From Eutrophomonas brisbanensis (GTDB taxonomy: Bacteria; Pseudomonadota; Gammaproteobacteria; Burkholderiales; Eutrophovitaceae): 64,000 nucleotides of DNA. A program made the position numbers and the translations under genes. The stretch lies in assembly GCA_038141705.1 (NCBI GenBank), contig JAYQIQ010000004.1, positions 1 to 64,000 on the forward strand, written 5' to 3'. The notes below the pieces were generated by a model that was given only the letters and a program-made list of their open reading frames with translations, was not told the DNA's origin and searched no databases. This document shows, one piece after another, positions 56,001-64,000 of this stretch. The first letter of the stretch is position 1; the number at the start of each line of letters is the position of its first letter.

Positions 56001-57308
56001 TTATTGAGCTGTACCCATCAAATCATCGAACGCAATCTTGTCATCCGATACTTTGAATTTTCCCAAACACCACTGAACAACATTTTTTTCTAACAAGTAC
56101 GACTCTATACCCCTAAGGTTTTGTGGATTTTGCAGGTACCAATTGCGAACTTCTTCTGGCTTTTCATACGTTTCGGCTTGCTCATCTATAGCGCCCTTAA
56201 TCTGTTCAGACGTCGCACGGAGGCCATGCTGCTCTACCAAGTCAGCAATGATGAGCCCCAACTTGACTCGCCTCGTAGCTTCTTCAGAAAAACTCTCTTT
56301 TGGAAAAGGTATCTTATCCGCATCCATCCCTCTCGCCTTGAAAGTCTCCCGCATCTGCCCAGTGAGGCGCTCAATTTCTTCGTCGATTAAGGCCGTCGGA
56401 ACTTCGAACTCAGAGTGATCCAGTAACGCCTTCATGACCAAATCTTTCTGACGGGCTTCAATCCGGTTCTTCACTTCCTTCTCAACATTCGTTTGCACGT
56501 TTTGGCGTAATTTTTCTAAGTCTCCACCCTCGACACCGAGCGACTCCGCAAAATCAGCGTTTAATTCGGGCAGAACAGGCTTCAAAACTTCGAGAACCTT
56601 TACATCGAAATTCGCCTCTTTTCCCGCAACTTCCTTGCTCGGGTACTCCTCGGGAAATTTGACTGGAAAACTTTTCGATTCGCCTGCCTTCAGGCCTTTT
56701 AGATTGCTCTCGAAATCGGCAACTAGACGCCCCTCACCAAGCGTCATGACAACGCCCTCTCCAGACCCTCCGTCAAAAGGCTCACCATCAATCGTACCCT
56801 TGAAGTCAAGTTTTACTTGATCACTATCCTCTACAGATTTTTCATCAGAAACATAAGTTTTCCGCTGGTCCCGCATAATCTCCAGCGTCTTGTTTATCTC
56901 ATCGTCCCCGACCTCAAGAACCGGGTTCTTCAGCTCCACCCCGTCAAGGTCTTTGTAAGTAATCTCTGGGTATATTTCAAAAGTCGCCACAAACTCAAAG
57001 TTATCGGCGTCTTCCTCTTTGTTTTCAACATCAATTTTCGGTAGGCCCGCTACCTTTAAATTTTGCTCCTGAATGGCTTTACCGAAATTCTTACCAATTT
57101 CATCGCTAAGAACCTCGTTTCTGACCTGACCGCCGTATTGCTTCTCAACAATACTTAACGGAACCTTGCCGGGCCGGAAACCTGGAACCTTGACCGTTTT
57201 CGATAATTTTCCGATCCTGGTTTTAATCTCTTTCTTGATTCCATCCATCGGGACAACAATAGACATTTTCCTTCCTAAAGTGCTAACGGTTTCAAGGTTT
57301 GCTTGCAT
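56001..57308 (-). CDS. tig: Trigger factor
   Basis: 435-residue ribosome-bound folding chaperone and prolyl isomerase. The ribosome-binding signature is in VPGFRPGKVPLSIVEKQYG (residues 40-58), the FKBP-type domain has VKLDFKGTIDGEPFDGGSGE, and the long C-terminal helices follow. First gene of tig-clpP-clpX. Upstream a palindromic TTAGG-T-CCTAA stands at 57344-57354, in front of tRNA-Leu; its role is unknown. Length normal, frame intact. Confidence 0.97.
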   Translation of the reverse strand: MQANLETVSTLGRKMSIVVPMDGIKKEIKTRIGKLSKTVKVPGFRPGKVPLSIVEKQYGGQVRNEVLSDEIGKNFGKAIQEQNLKVAGLPKIDVENKEEDADNFEFVATFEIYPEITYKDLDGVELKNPVLEVGDDEINKTLEIMRDQRKTYVSDEKSVEDSDQVKLDFKGTIDGEPFDGGSGEGVVMTLGEGRLVADFESNLKGLKAGESKSFPVKFPEEYPSKEVAGKEANFDVKVLEVLKPVLPELNADFAESLGVEGGDLEKLRQNVQTNVEKEVKNRIEARQKDLVMKALLDHSEFEVPTALIDEEIERLTGQMRETFKARGMDADKIPFPKESFSEEATRRVKLGLIIADLVEQHGLRATSEQIKGAIDEQAETYEKPEEVRNWYLQNPQNLRGIESYLLEKNVVQWCLGKFKVSDDKIAFDDLMGTAQ

Positions 57309-57380
57309 TCAGTAAATCCAAATATGATTAACAAAGAATAGTTAGGTCCTAAACTATGGATCTTTTGGACCTCAACTAGG

Positions 57381-57465
<85 letters not shown>

Positions 57466-57569
57466 TTGAGCGCTATTTTACTATAATCCCTTGATAAAGA
57501 CCTCTAGAAAACAATGAATTCGAATACGAGACTTTCTGGGTGGTTTAAAGAAAACTCCGGAAATCCAAC

Positions 57570-58384
57570 TTGAAAATTGATCACTACGAAAACTTCCCAG
57601 TCGCATCGATACTCCTCCCAGCAAAAGAACGGGAGGCGATTCTTGGGGTCTATGCATTTGCTAGGACAGCAGATGACATCGCGGACGACCCCGATTTACC
57701 GAAAAGTTTCAAAAAGGAACGACTGACTTTTATCGAGAGGAGTTGAACACCATATATTCAGGCGGAAGCCCGAACACCGCTCTGTTTTCATTGCTTGGTC
57801 ACGTATCGTCCTCGTTTGGTATCTCGAAAGAACTTTTTACTCGATTGCTGGATGCTTTTGAACAGGATCTCGAAGTTGATCGATACGAAACTTTCGGGGA
57901 ACTGATGAGCTATTGCGAAAAGTCCGCTAATCCCGTTGGTGAAATTGTGCTAACGATATCGAATCAAGCGACCGAGCAAAGCATCAGGCTGTCTAACAAA
58001 ATTTGTACCGCTCTTCAGATTATCAACTTTCTACAAGATATTAAGACCGATTACGGGATCGGGCGTGTTTATATGCCCACTGCTGAACTTAAAGAATATG
58101 ATCTCGGAGAGAGCTCTATCAAAAGTGAAACCTTTAATTTAGCCTGGCAAGACTTTATGGAGTTTCAAATCTCTCGAGTGGAAGAAATCCTTTTAGAGGG
58201 GGCAGAGATAATAAATCTCGTAGCAGGGAAACTTCGTCTAGAACTAAAAGCTATTATTTACGCAGCCCAAAGAACAATCCTGAAAATCAGGCAGACCCAC
58301 GGAAATATATTTATGCTCGAAGCAAAACTCAATAAATGGGACTGGTTGGTGATTGCCAAAGACGTTCTAACAAAAAGAATATGA
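57570..58384 (+). CDS. hpnC: Squalene synthase HpnC (frame break)
   Basis: First enzyme-like gene of the HpnCDE route from farnesyl diphosphate to squalene; HpnC turns presqualene diphosphate into hydroxysqualene. Motifs: HYENFPVAS, YAFARTADDIADD (first aspartate motif), and INFLQDIKTDYGIGRVYMP (second). The frame breaks at GAGAGG (57735-57740); one added base joins RLTFIER to ELNTIYSGG and gives 271 residues. TTG 57570 is the only in-frame start before HYENFP. An ATG at 57514 would need a further indel. It overlaps hpnD by four bases. Confidence 0.87.
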
Positions 58385-59217
58385 CGCCGACTGAATATTG
58401 TGAGAGCAAAGCCGCTGCTAGTGGATCAAGCTTTTACTATAGCTTCATGTTTTTAGACCCTCTTCGACGAAGTGAAATACTAGCGCTTTATGCGTTTTGT
58501 CGTGAGGTAGACGATGTTGCTGATTCAGGAGCTATAGATATAGATGTTGCCCGAGCGAAACTTCTGTGGTGGAAATCGGAATTGGAGAATACTTGGCTTG
58601 GAAAACCCAATCACCCTGTTACCCGCGCACTCCAGGGAGCAATAACACGCCACAACCTTAAAAAAATTCATTTCGATTTAATCATCGAAGGTATGTTGAT
58701 GGATTTGGCTAACACACACTATGCGACCTTTGCCGAATTAGATGAATATTGCTACCGAGTAGCTGGGGTCGTTGGTATCCTAACCGCAACAATCTTTGGA
58801 CACAAAAACGCATTGACTCTCGAATTTGCCAAAAGACTAGGTCTAGCGTTTCAAATGACAAACATACTTCGAGATATAAAAGAAGATATTGAGCGGAAAC
58901 GCGTTTACATTCCAGCGGAAGACCTTATGCGCTATGAGCTAAAACCCGCCGAGGGAATTGATAGCCTGAATAGGCCTGCATTTATAGAAATGATGCGATT
59001 TCAAATTGCTCGAACCGAGAACATGTATAAAAAAGCAATAGAAATACTCCCTGACGAAGACCGAGAAAACCAAAAAGCGGGGATCATCATGGCAAATATT
59101 TATCAGTCGCTATTACATAAAATAAAGAAAAACCCCGTGAAAGTTTTGGATCGGCGGGTTTCATTAGCACCACTGACAAAACTATGGATAGCTTATCGAA
59201 CATGGGCTAGACAATAA
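58381..59217 (+). CDS. hpnD: Presqualene diphosphate synthase HpnD
   Basis: Condenses two farnesyl diphosphates to presqualene diphosphate. First aspartate-rich motif ALYAFCREVDDVAD (residues about 34-47), second QMTNILRDIKEDIERKRVYIP, as expected for the class. ATGA overlap with hpnC. The length of 278 residues is normal. In the HpnCDE pathway the flow is HpnD, HpnC, HpnE. Unbroken frame. Confidence 0.94.
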   Translation: MTPTEYCESKAAASGSSFYYSFMFLDPLRRSEILALYAFCREVDDVADSGAIDIDVARAKLLWWKSELENTWLGKPNHPVTRALQGAITRHNLKKIHFDLIIEGMLMDLANTHYATFAELDEYCYRVAGVVGILTATIFGHKNALTLEFAKRLGLAFQMTNILRDIKEDIERKRVYIPAEDLMRYELKPAEGIDSLNRPAFIEMMRFQIARTENMYKKAIEILPDEDRENQKAGIIMANIYQSLLHKIKKNPVKVLDRRVSLAPLTKLWIAYRTWARQ

Positions 59218-59222
59218 GCCTA

Positions 59223-60509
59223 ATGTTGGCCAACAAAAAAGTCGTTGTCATTGGGGGTGGTTGGGCTGGACTATCGGCCGCATCCGAACTGTGTCATCGA
59301 GGGATCAAAGTTGATCTTTTTGAAACGAACGAATACCTCGGAGGACGAGCGCGATCCATCACAATCGACGACTTAGAATTGGATAACGGACCTCACCTCT
59401 TACTCGGCGCATACTTCGAGACTCTCCGCCTGATAACAAAATATTTCCATCGGTCGGCCAACGAGTATTTTGACGAACAACCTTTATGCCTCAACATCGA
59501 CAACACAAAATCAAAAAACTATAAAAGCTTTTATCTTTCGGGCTCAGGCCTTTCAAGTCTAATTAGCGCAAAAGGATTGAGCCTACGCGAAAAGTTATCG
59601 ATCGCGAGATTTCTACTTAGACTCAAAAGACGCGCCATCAAGGTTTTAGATAATGAAACAGTTGAGCAACTACTCAGACGCGAAAACCAAAACGATAACT
59701 TATGTACTTTACTTTGGTATCCACTATGCATCTCCGCAATGAATACGCCCCCACATAAGGCTTGCGGACGAACTTTTCTAAATGTCGTATCAGATGCGTT
59801 GCTACAAAAAAAATTAGCAAGCCGCTTTCTACTGCCCAAAAAACCGCTTAGCCAAACATTTCCCGAAGCCGCATCTGTATTCATTAAAAAACACGGCGGC
59901 AACATTTACACAAGAAAAACCGTCAAATTGCAAACCCAAGCGGATGAACAATTTTGTGTTTCAGGTGAGCTGGAAAAATATACTCACGCGATCATTGCCT
60001 CAAGCCCCCATCAAATCACAAACTGTTTTACCTATAATGAGCTATCTAATGCGGCAATAGCGATCACCAGTAACTTTAAATACGAACCAATATGCTCAAT
60101 CTATCTTCAATACTCTCACGAGACGGACATACAAAAGAAAATGGTTGCGTACGGATCTCCCAACGAGCGCTGGGGTTTTGACAAAAGCTATCTAAGCCCT
60201 GGGCTTATATGTGTAGTACTAAGCAGCAGTGGTCCGCATACAGAACTGACACAAGAAGATCTTGCTGAGACCATCGAACAAGAGCTTCGCGACTGCTTCG
60301 GGTATAAGACACCGAGCTGGAAAAAAGTTATTACAGAAAAACGTGCCACGTTTTCCTGCGTTCCGGATCTAGAGCGGCCGCCACAAAAAACGAGTGTGAA
60401 AAATCTATACCTCGCGGGAGACTATACTTATGGGCGTTACCCTGCCACTTTAGAGAGCGCTGTTCGTAGCGGTGTAAATGCCGCGAAACTAGTCTTAGAG
60501 GATATGTAA
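59223..60509 (+). CDS. hpnE: Hydroxysqualene dehydroxylase HpnE
   Basis: 428-residue FAD-dependent enzyme reducing hydroxysqualene to squalene. Dinucleotide loop VVIGGGWAGLSAASELCHRG at residues 8-27, then ETNEYLGGRARS, NGPHLLLGAYFETLRL typical of HpnE, and a C-terminal FAD contact LYLAGDYTYGRYPATLESAVRSG. It begins five bases after hpnD. No squalene-hopene cyclase is in the window, so whether the squalene goes to hopanoids or is used directly is unknown. Confidence 0.92.
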   Translation: MLANKKVVVIGGGWAGLSAASELCHRGIKVDLFETNEYLGGRARSITIDDLELDNGPHLLLGAYFETLRLITKYFHRSANEYFDEQPLCLNIDNTKSKNYKSFYLSGSGLSSLISAKGLSLREKLSIARFLLRLKRRAIKVLDNETVEQLLRRENQNDNLCTLLWYPLCISAMNTPPHKACGRTFLNVVSDALLQKKLASRFLLPKKPLSQTFPEAASVFIKKHGGNIYTRKTVKLQTQADEQFCVSGELEKYTHAIIASSPHQITNCFTYNELSNAAIAITSNFKYEPICSIYLQYSHETDIQKKMVAYGSPNERWGFDKSYLSPGLICVVLSSSGPHTELTQEDLAETIEQELRDCFGYKTPSWKKVITEKRATFSCVPDLERPPQKTSVKNLYLAGDYTYGRYPATLESAVRSGVNAAKLVLEDM

Positions 60510-61259
60510 TTGTTTCCGATAAATTTCAACCCACAAAGTAACCTGCTTCTAGATCGTAATATCTTAATCGCTGGAGCAACTGGAGGGATAGGCAAAGCTC
60601 TATCCTTAGCATGTGCAAAATTAGGGGCGACAATATTGCTACATGGTCGGAATATTGATGAACTCAATAAGATATACGACGCAATAATGGGATTAAAACT
60701 TCCGGAACCGTTTTTGTTGCCGCTCGATCTATCCACTGCAAGCGCCAGTGAATTCAAGAACATACAGATGGTCGTGTCAAAAGCAACAGGAAAACTAGAC
60801 GGGATTGTTCATTGCGCGAACATGGTCTCCGATTTGGGCCCTCTACATTCTCAAACCACCAAACAGTGGGAGGATTTGTTTCGCATCAATGTCTCAAGTG
60901 TATTTGGCTTAAATCAAGCACTACTGCCATGTCTATCGCAGTCTGACTCGGCATCAATTGTAATTACCTCTGACCACCACGCAAGGACGCTCGATAATTT
61001 TTGGGGTGGATACGCAGTCACGAAAGCTGCTCTGGAGGCTTATGCCAAACTCCAGCACAACGAATTACACAAGGAACAGAATCTCCGAGTAAATATTGTG
61101 GTTCCAGGTCCGATTAATTCACCGATGCGCTCAAAAACCCATCCGGGAGAAGATCGAGAGAAACTACCCTCGATTGAATCAATCATTCCTCTCTACGTTT
61201 GGTTACTATCTTCTGAAAGCCAAAGCGTATCTGGACAGACCTTTAATCACTCATCTTGA
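60510..61259 (+). CDS. SDR oxidoreductase, YciK-like
   Basis: 249-residue short-chain dehydrogenase. Cofactor motif ILIAGATGGIGKALSLAC, NNAG region altered to VHCANMVSDLGPL, and catalytic YAVTKAALEAYAKLQ with the tyrosine and lysine; the serine is in VITSDHH. The start and end (NPQSNLLLDRNILIAG; SIIPLYVWLLSSES) follow E. coli YciK. It starts with TTG immediately after the hpnE stop, so it belongs to the squalene operon. A lipid-modifying role is possible but inferred only from position. Confidence 0.82.
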   Translation: MFPINFNPQSNLLLDRNILIAGATGGIGKALSLACAKLGATILLHGRNIDELNKIYDAIMGLKLPEPFLLPLDLSTASASEFKNIQMVVSKATGKLDGIVHCANMVSDLGPLHSQTTKQWEDLFRINVSSVFGLNQALLPCLSQSDSASIVITSDHHARTLDNFWGGYAVTKAALEAYAKLQHNELHKEQNLRVNIVVPGPINSPMRSKTHPGEDREKLPSIESIIPLYVWLLSSESQSVSGQTFNHSS

Positions 61260-61268
61260 ATGATCAAC

Positions 61269-61679
61269 TTAAGCCACTTCTGGAAGTGGGCGCGATGCAC
61301 CCTCTCCGATATCAGCCCAAACGAGTATCGCCTCGACTTCCGAATAGCTAACGTCTGGGTTTTCAGCATCAATTAGTTCATGCCACATTTTAAAGCTACG
61401 ACTACCCATCCCACCCACGTATGTCTTGATCAGAAAATCACAGGGATAAATTGCTGGCTTCAAATACTTACACGTAATCGTTCCTAAAATTGGTCCTTCC
61501 GCTTTCGGGTGATACTCAATCGGCAACTCATTAAACCACGCGATACGCGCTTCCTCGAAGTAACGCATATAAGAAACATTGTTCATATGCGCAAGCGAAT
61601 CCATCTCACCCCACCGCATTCGCATGCGATCCTCTCGAACCAATTTTCCAAAGCTCATGTTAAATCCTGACGCACCCAT
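61269..61679 (-). CDS. Acyl-CoA thioesterase, YbgC/4HBT type
   Basis: 136-residue hot-dog fold thioesterase. The catalytic aspartate region is WGEMDSLAHMNNVSYMRYFEEAR (typical D-x-x-x-H-x-N-N), followed by ITCKYLKPAIYPCDFLIKT. It hydrolyses acyl-CoA; substrate unknown. The start could be the methionine at residue 8. It ends ten bases past the opposing SDR gene and is divergent from the ETF-QO gene. Confidence 0.85.
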   Translation of the reverse strand: MGASGFNMSFGKLVREDRMRMRWGEMDSLAHMNNVSYMRYFEEARIAWFNELPIEYHPKAEGPILGTITCKYLKPAIYPCDFLIKTYVGGMGSRSFKMWHELIDAENPDVSYSEVEAILVWADIGEGASRPLPEVA

Positions 61680-61764
61680 CTGAATACCTAACCCACGAAG
61701 TGAAATAGACGAGCAAATACATTACCATTGCGTTATTAAATTTGCAGAACGCTAGGAGTGGTAA

Positions 61765-63393
61765 TTGTCAGATCGAGAATCAATGGAGTACGATGTTGTT
61801 GTTGTCGGAGCTGGGCCTTCAGGGCTTTCGTGCGCGATTAAACTTAAGCAGTTAAGCCAAGAACAAAATATTGATATCAACGTTTGCGTTGTTGAAAAAG
61901 GTTCTGAAGTGGGTGCCCATACGTTATCTGGGGCAGTAATTGAAACTAAGGCGTTAGACGAGCTACTCCCGAATTGGAAAGATCTCGGCGCACCACTTAA
62001 CACTCCCGTCACGAAAGATCGACTTATTTATCTGACGCCCAATAAGTCGTACAAACTTCCGACCCCGCCGGCAATGAATAACCACGGTAACTACATTGTG
62101 AGTTTGGGTAACGTAGTCCGCTGGCTTGGCGAACAAGCTGAATCCCTTGGGGTAGAGATTTACCCAGGTTTTGCGGCTTCCGAAGTGCTGTATGACGATC
62201 AAGGTCGCGTCAAAGGTATCGCGACCGGTGATATGGGAATTGGAAAAAACGGCGAACAGTTAGATTCGTTCCAGCGAGGAATCGAGCTTCACGCAAAACA
62301 TACGGTTTTTGCGGAAGGTTGCCGAGGTTCACTTACCAAAACACTTTTTGAAAAATTTAATCTCAGAGAAAATGCAAATCCTCAGACCTATGGGATCGGC
62401 ATAAAAGAGTTATGGGAAGTGGACCCCGCCAAACACCAAGCGGGCTTAGTCGTACACTCCGTTGGATGGCCCCTTGATAAGGCAACTTATGGTGGGTCGT
62501 TTCTTTACCACTTGGAAAACAATCAAGTCGCCGTCGGGTTTGTTGTGGGTCTCGATTATAAGAATCCCCATCTCTCCCCATTCGAGGAATTTCAACGGTT
62601 TAAAACGCACCCTGATATTCGAGACACATTCGCTGGAGCACGACGAATCTCCTATGGTGCGCGAGCAATCTCAGAAGGCGGGATTCAATCGCTTCCTAAA
62701 CTCACGTTTGGTGGAGGAACACTGATAGGAGACACCGCAGGGTTTCTGAATGTCCCAAAAATCAAGGGAACGCATACCGCGATGAAGTCGGGAATGCTCG
62801 CCGCGGAATCGATTTTTGCTCAGTATGCAACGGACCAAACTTTTAGCAGCGAAGATTACCTCGATCGAATCAAAAAATCTTGGCTTTGGCCTGAATTATT
62901 CTCTGTCCGAAATATTCGGCCAGCATTTCGCTGGGGTTTCTGGGCTGGAATGCTCTACTCTGCAATTGATACCTATCTCCTGAGAGGTCGCGCTCCTTGG
63001 ACGCTCAAGCATCACGCTGATCACTCGCAGTTAATGCCAGCGAAAAAAGCTAAGCCGATCGAGTATCCAAAACCAGATGGAGTGTTGACCTTTGATCGAC
63101 TCTCCTCTGTGTTTATATCAAACACGAATCATGAAGAGAATCAGCGTTGCCATTTACAACTAAAAAATCCGGATCAAGCGATCAACGTAAATTTAGCGCA
63201 GTTCAACTCACCCGAGTCGCGCTACTGTCCGGCCGGAGTATACGAAATTGTCGATGAGGCGAATGGGCCGAGGCTCCAGATAAACGCACAGAATTGCGTT
63301 CATTGCAAAACGTGCGACATCAAGGATCCCACACAAAATATTAATTGGGTTCCGCCCGAGGGTGGAGGTGGTCCGAACTATCCCAATATGTAA
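61765..63393 (+). CDS. Electron transfer flavoprotein-ubiquinone oxidoreductase
   Basis: 542-residue membrane-associated flavoprotein passing electrons from ETF to ubiquinone, needed for fatty-acid and choline-type oxidations. FAD loop VVVVGAGPSGLSCAIKL; later IKGTHTAMKSGMLAAESI and the 4Fe-4S ligands in YCPAGVYEI and NCVHCKTCDIKDP. The final PPEGGGGPNYPNM is typical. The start is TTG 61765, preceded by AGGAG at good spacing. The ETF subunits are not in the window. Confidence 0.93.
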   Translation: MSDRESMEYDVVVVGAGPSGLSCAIKLKQLSQEQNIDINVCVVEKGSEVGAHTLSGAVIETKALDELLPNWKDLGAPLNTPVTKDRLIYLTPNKSYKLPTPPAMNNHGNYIVSLGNVVRWLGEQAESLGVEIYPGFAASEVLYDDQGRVKGIATGDMGIGKNGEQLDSFQRGIELHAKHTVFAEGCRGSLTKTLFEKFNLRENANPQTYGIGIKELWEVDPAKHQAGLVVHSVGWPLDKATYGGSFLYHLENNQVAVGFVVGLDYKNPHLSPFEEFQRFKTHPDIRDTFAGARRISYGARAISEGGIQSLPKLTFGGGTLIGDTAGFLNVPKIKGTHTAMKSGMLAAESIFAQYATDQTFSSEDYLDRIKKSWLWPELFSVRNIRPAFRWGFWAGMLYSAIDTYLLRGRAPWTLKHHADHSQLMPAKKAKPIEYPKPDGVLTFDRLSSVFISNTNHEENQRCHLQLKNPDQAINVNLAQFNSPESRYCPAGVYEIVDEANGPRLQINAQNCVHCKTCDIKDPTQNINWVPPEGGGGPNYPNM

Positions 63394-63837
63394 CTAGGGT
63401 GTCCTGTACCAGGTCTGCGATCGACCAAAAATGGAGACGCCTAGATATCCACGAATCTCAAGAGAGAGCCCATCCTCGGATGGGGTAATCTTGCACTTAT
63501 AAATCTTCCCGTTCTTAGGATCCAAAACGAGTCCACCAGACCATACGCCATCTTCCTCAGTCAGCCCCCAAATAATGCGCATACCGACTACGGGTTGGTC
63601 CTTCAACTCGCCCTTGCATTTATCGCAAAGTTGGTCGGGGTTATCACCAGGGAGCGGAATAATATCTTTGATGACTCCGGTGAGCTCTCCATCAACCACT
63701 CGTAACTCTACAAACGATCGCTCTTTTCCGGTTTCATCATCGATTGTTTTCCAAACACCTTCAGGGGATGCGCCCCAGCTGATTACTGGAAACAAAACAA
63801 ATAGGAAACCTAGGAATAATTTACGAACAAATTGCAT
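63394..63837 (-). CDS. Exported DUF2147 protein
   Basis: 147 residues with signal peptide LFLGFLFVLFPVISWG. Mature start SPEGVWKTIDDETGKERSFV, then LCDKCKGELKDQPVVGMRII and GGLVLDPKNGKIYKCKI are typical of DUF2147 domains, small beta-barrel periplasmic proteins of unknown role. Its start shares a base with the stop of the upstream yciA-like gene (TAATG), suggesting coupling. It abuts the end of the convergent ETF-QO gene. Confidence 0.85.
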   Translation of the reverse strand: MQFVRKLFLGFLFVLFPVISWGASPEGVWKTIDDETGKERSFVELRVVDGELTGVIKDIIPLPGDNPDQLCDKCKGELKDQPVVGMRIIWGLTEEDGVWSGGLVLDPKNGKIYKCKITPSEDGLSLEIRGYLGVSIFGRSQTWYRTP

Positions 63838-64000
63838 TACTTGGAGCGATTGATTACTCGTGGCTTTCGGTTTTCATCAACCGCAACATATGTTAACGTT
63901 GCTTCGGTCACCTTCACGATTTCATGCAAAGACCTGCGCTGTGCAAAAACCTCAACATCAACGGTGATCGACGTTTTACCCACCTTCACAACATCCGCAT
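63837..64000 (-). CDS. YciA-type acyl-CoA thioesterase (5' part off the window)
   Basis: Only the last 53 codons or so are visible. Translated from the right edge: ADVVKVGKTSITVDVEVFA, then KVTEATLTYVAVDENRKPR, which matches the C-terminal half of YciA-type hot-dog thioesterases (T-S-V-x-V-x-V and A-x-x-T-Y-V-A-V-D). It is co-directional with and overlaps the DUF2147 start by one base. YciA proteins hydrolyse medium to long acyl-CoAs; substrate here is unknown. Confidence 0.8.
   Translation of the reverse strand, partial: ADVVKVGKTSITVDVEVFAQRRSLHEIVKVTEATLTYVAVDENRKPRVINRSK

Noticed and set aside
57344..57354. TTAGG-T-CCTAA palindrome before tig as an operator
   Set aside because: Short, no second site or known regulator; similar text in the lon gap shares only about ten bases, which could be chance.

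Overview
The window is a 64 kb piece of bacterial chromosome with gammaproteobacterial gene order: tig-clpP-clpX-lon-hupB-ppiD, yafS-rnhA-dnaQ beside gloB-mltD, hom-thrC, dapC-dapD-dapE-prmB, and recR-ybaB-dnaX next to the 4.5S RNA. Base composition looks moderate, and the accessory genes (iron-sulfur photolyase, SelO, phytanoyl-CoA dioxygenase, NIPSNAP, acetyl-CoA synthetase) would suit a free-living, probably aquatic heterotroph. I cannot name the genus from sequence alone. No phage, plasmid, insertion sequence or CRISPR array is visible. No stretch over 300 bases lacks a gene.

Layout. 1-3.8 kb: scpB (cut by the left edge), scpA and clpB with a heat-shock promoter. 4-9.8 kb: a haem-binding periplasmic protein, nadC, a methyltransferase, thrC-hom and an AlaC-type aminotransferase. 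9.9-15.2 kb: an Mth938-type protein, a DUF218 protein, dapC, dapD, dapE, prmB. 15.2-20.4 kb (minus): rluB, recR, ybaB, dnaX, 4.5S RNA, class I fumarase. 20.6-22.8 kb: acs and tRNA-Ser. 22.8-39.2 kb is an accessory stretch: a SpeD-like protein, hydrolases, a GST, several secreted proteins of unknown role, selO-phyH-U32, an AroE-like dehydrogenase, mnmC, tRNA-Glu, tRNA-Ala and gltX. 39.2-43.8 kb: three tiny membrane proteins, a DUF3429 protein, an aldehyde dehydrogenase, an iron-sulfur photolyase with its DUF2256 neighbour. 43.8-57.5 kb: dnaQ, rnhA, a yafS-like methyltransferase, gloB, mltD, fabI, ppiD, tRNA-Asp, tRNA-Val, hupB, lon, clpX, clpP, tig, tRNA-Leu. 57.5-61.3 kb: a squalene operon hpnC-hpnD-hpnE plus an SDR gene. 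61.3-64 kb: a thioesterase, ETF-ubiquinone oxidoreductase, a DUF2147 protein and the 3' end of a yciA-like gene.

How the genes work together. ClpB, Lon, ClpXP, trigger factor and PpiD form a protein quality-control set, and two of them have recognisable sigma-32 promoters. hom, thrC, alaC and dapC/D/E cover aspartate-family amino acid synthesis. hpnC/D/E would convert farnesyl diphosphate to squalene.

Data quality. Fourteen genes, many of them core genes expected to be intact, carry frame breaks. Nearly all are repaired by restoring one base, usually in a homopolymer, and each repaired gene then has a whole number of codons and a normal family length. A fifteenth gene, mnmC, has an in-frame TGA. 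I read these as consensus errors of the assembly, not biology, and annotate the genes as single units with the break position given.

The most interesting observations are a four-cysteine insert in threonine synthase, a slippery A8 site in dnaX, a SpeD-like protein with an altered self-processing motif next to repeats, a cluster of three very small membrane proteins, and several unrecognised secreted proteins. I found no clear complete undescribed system.
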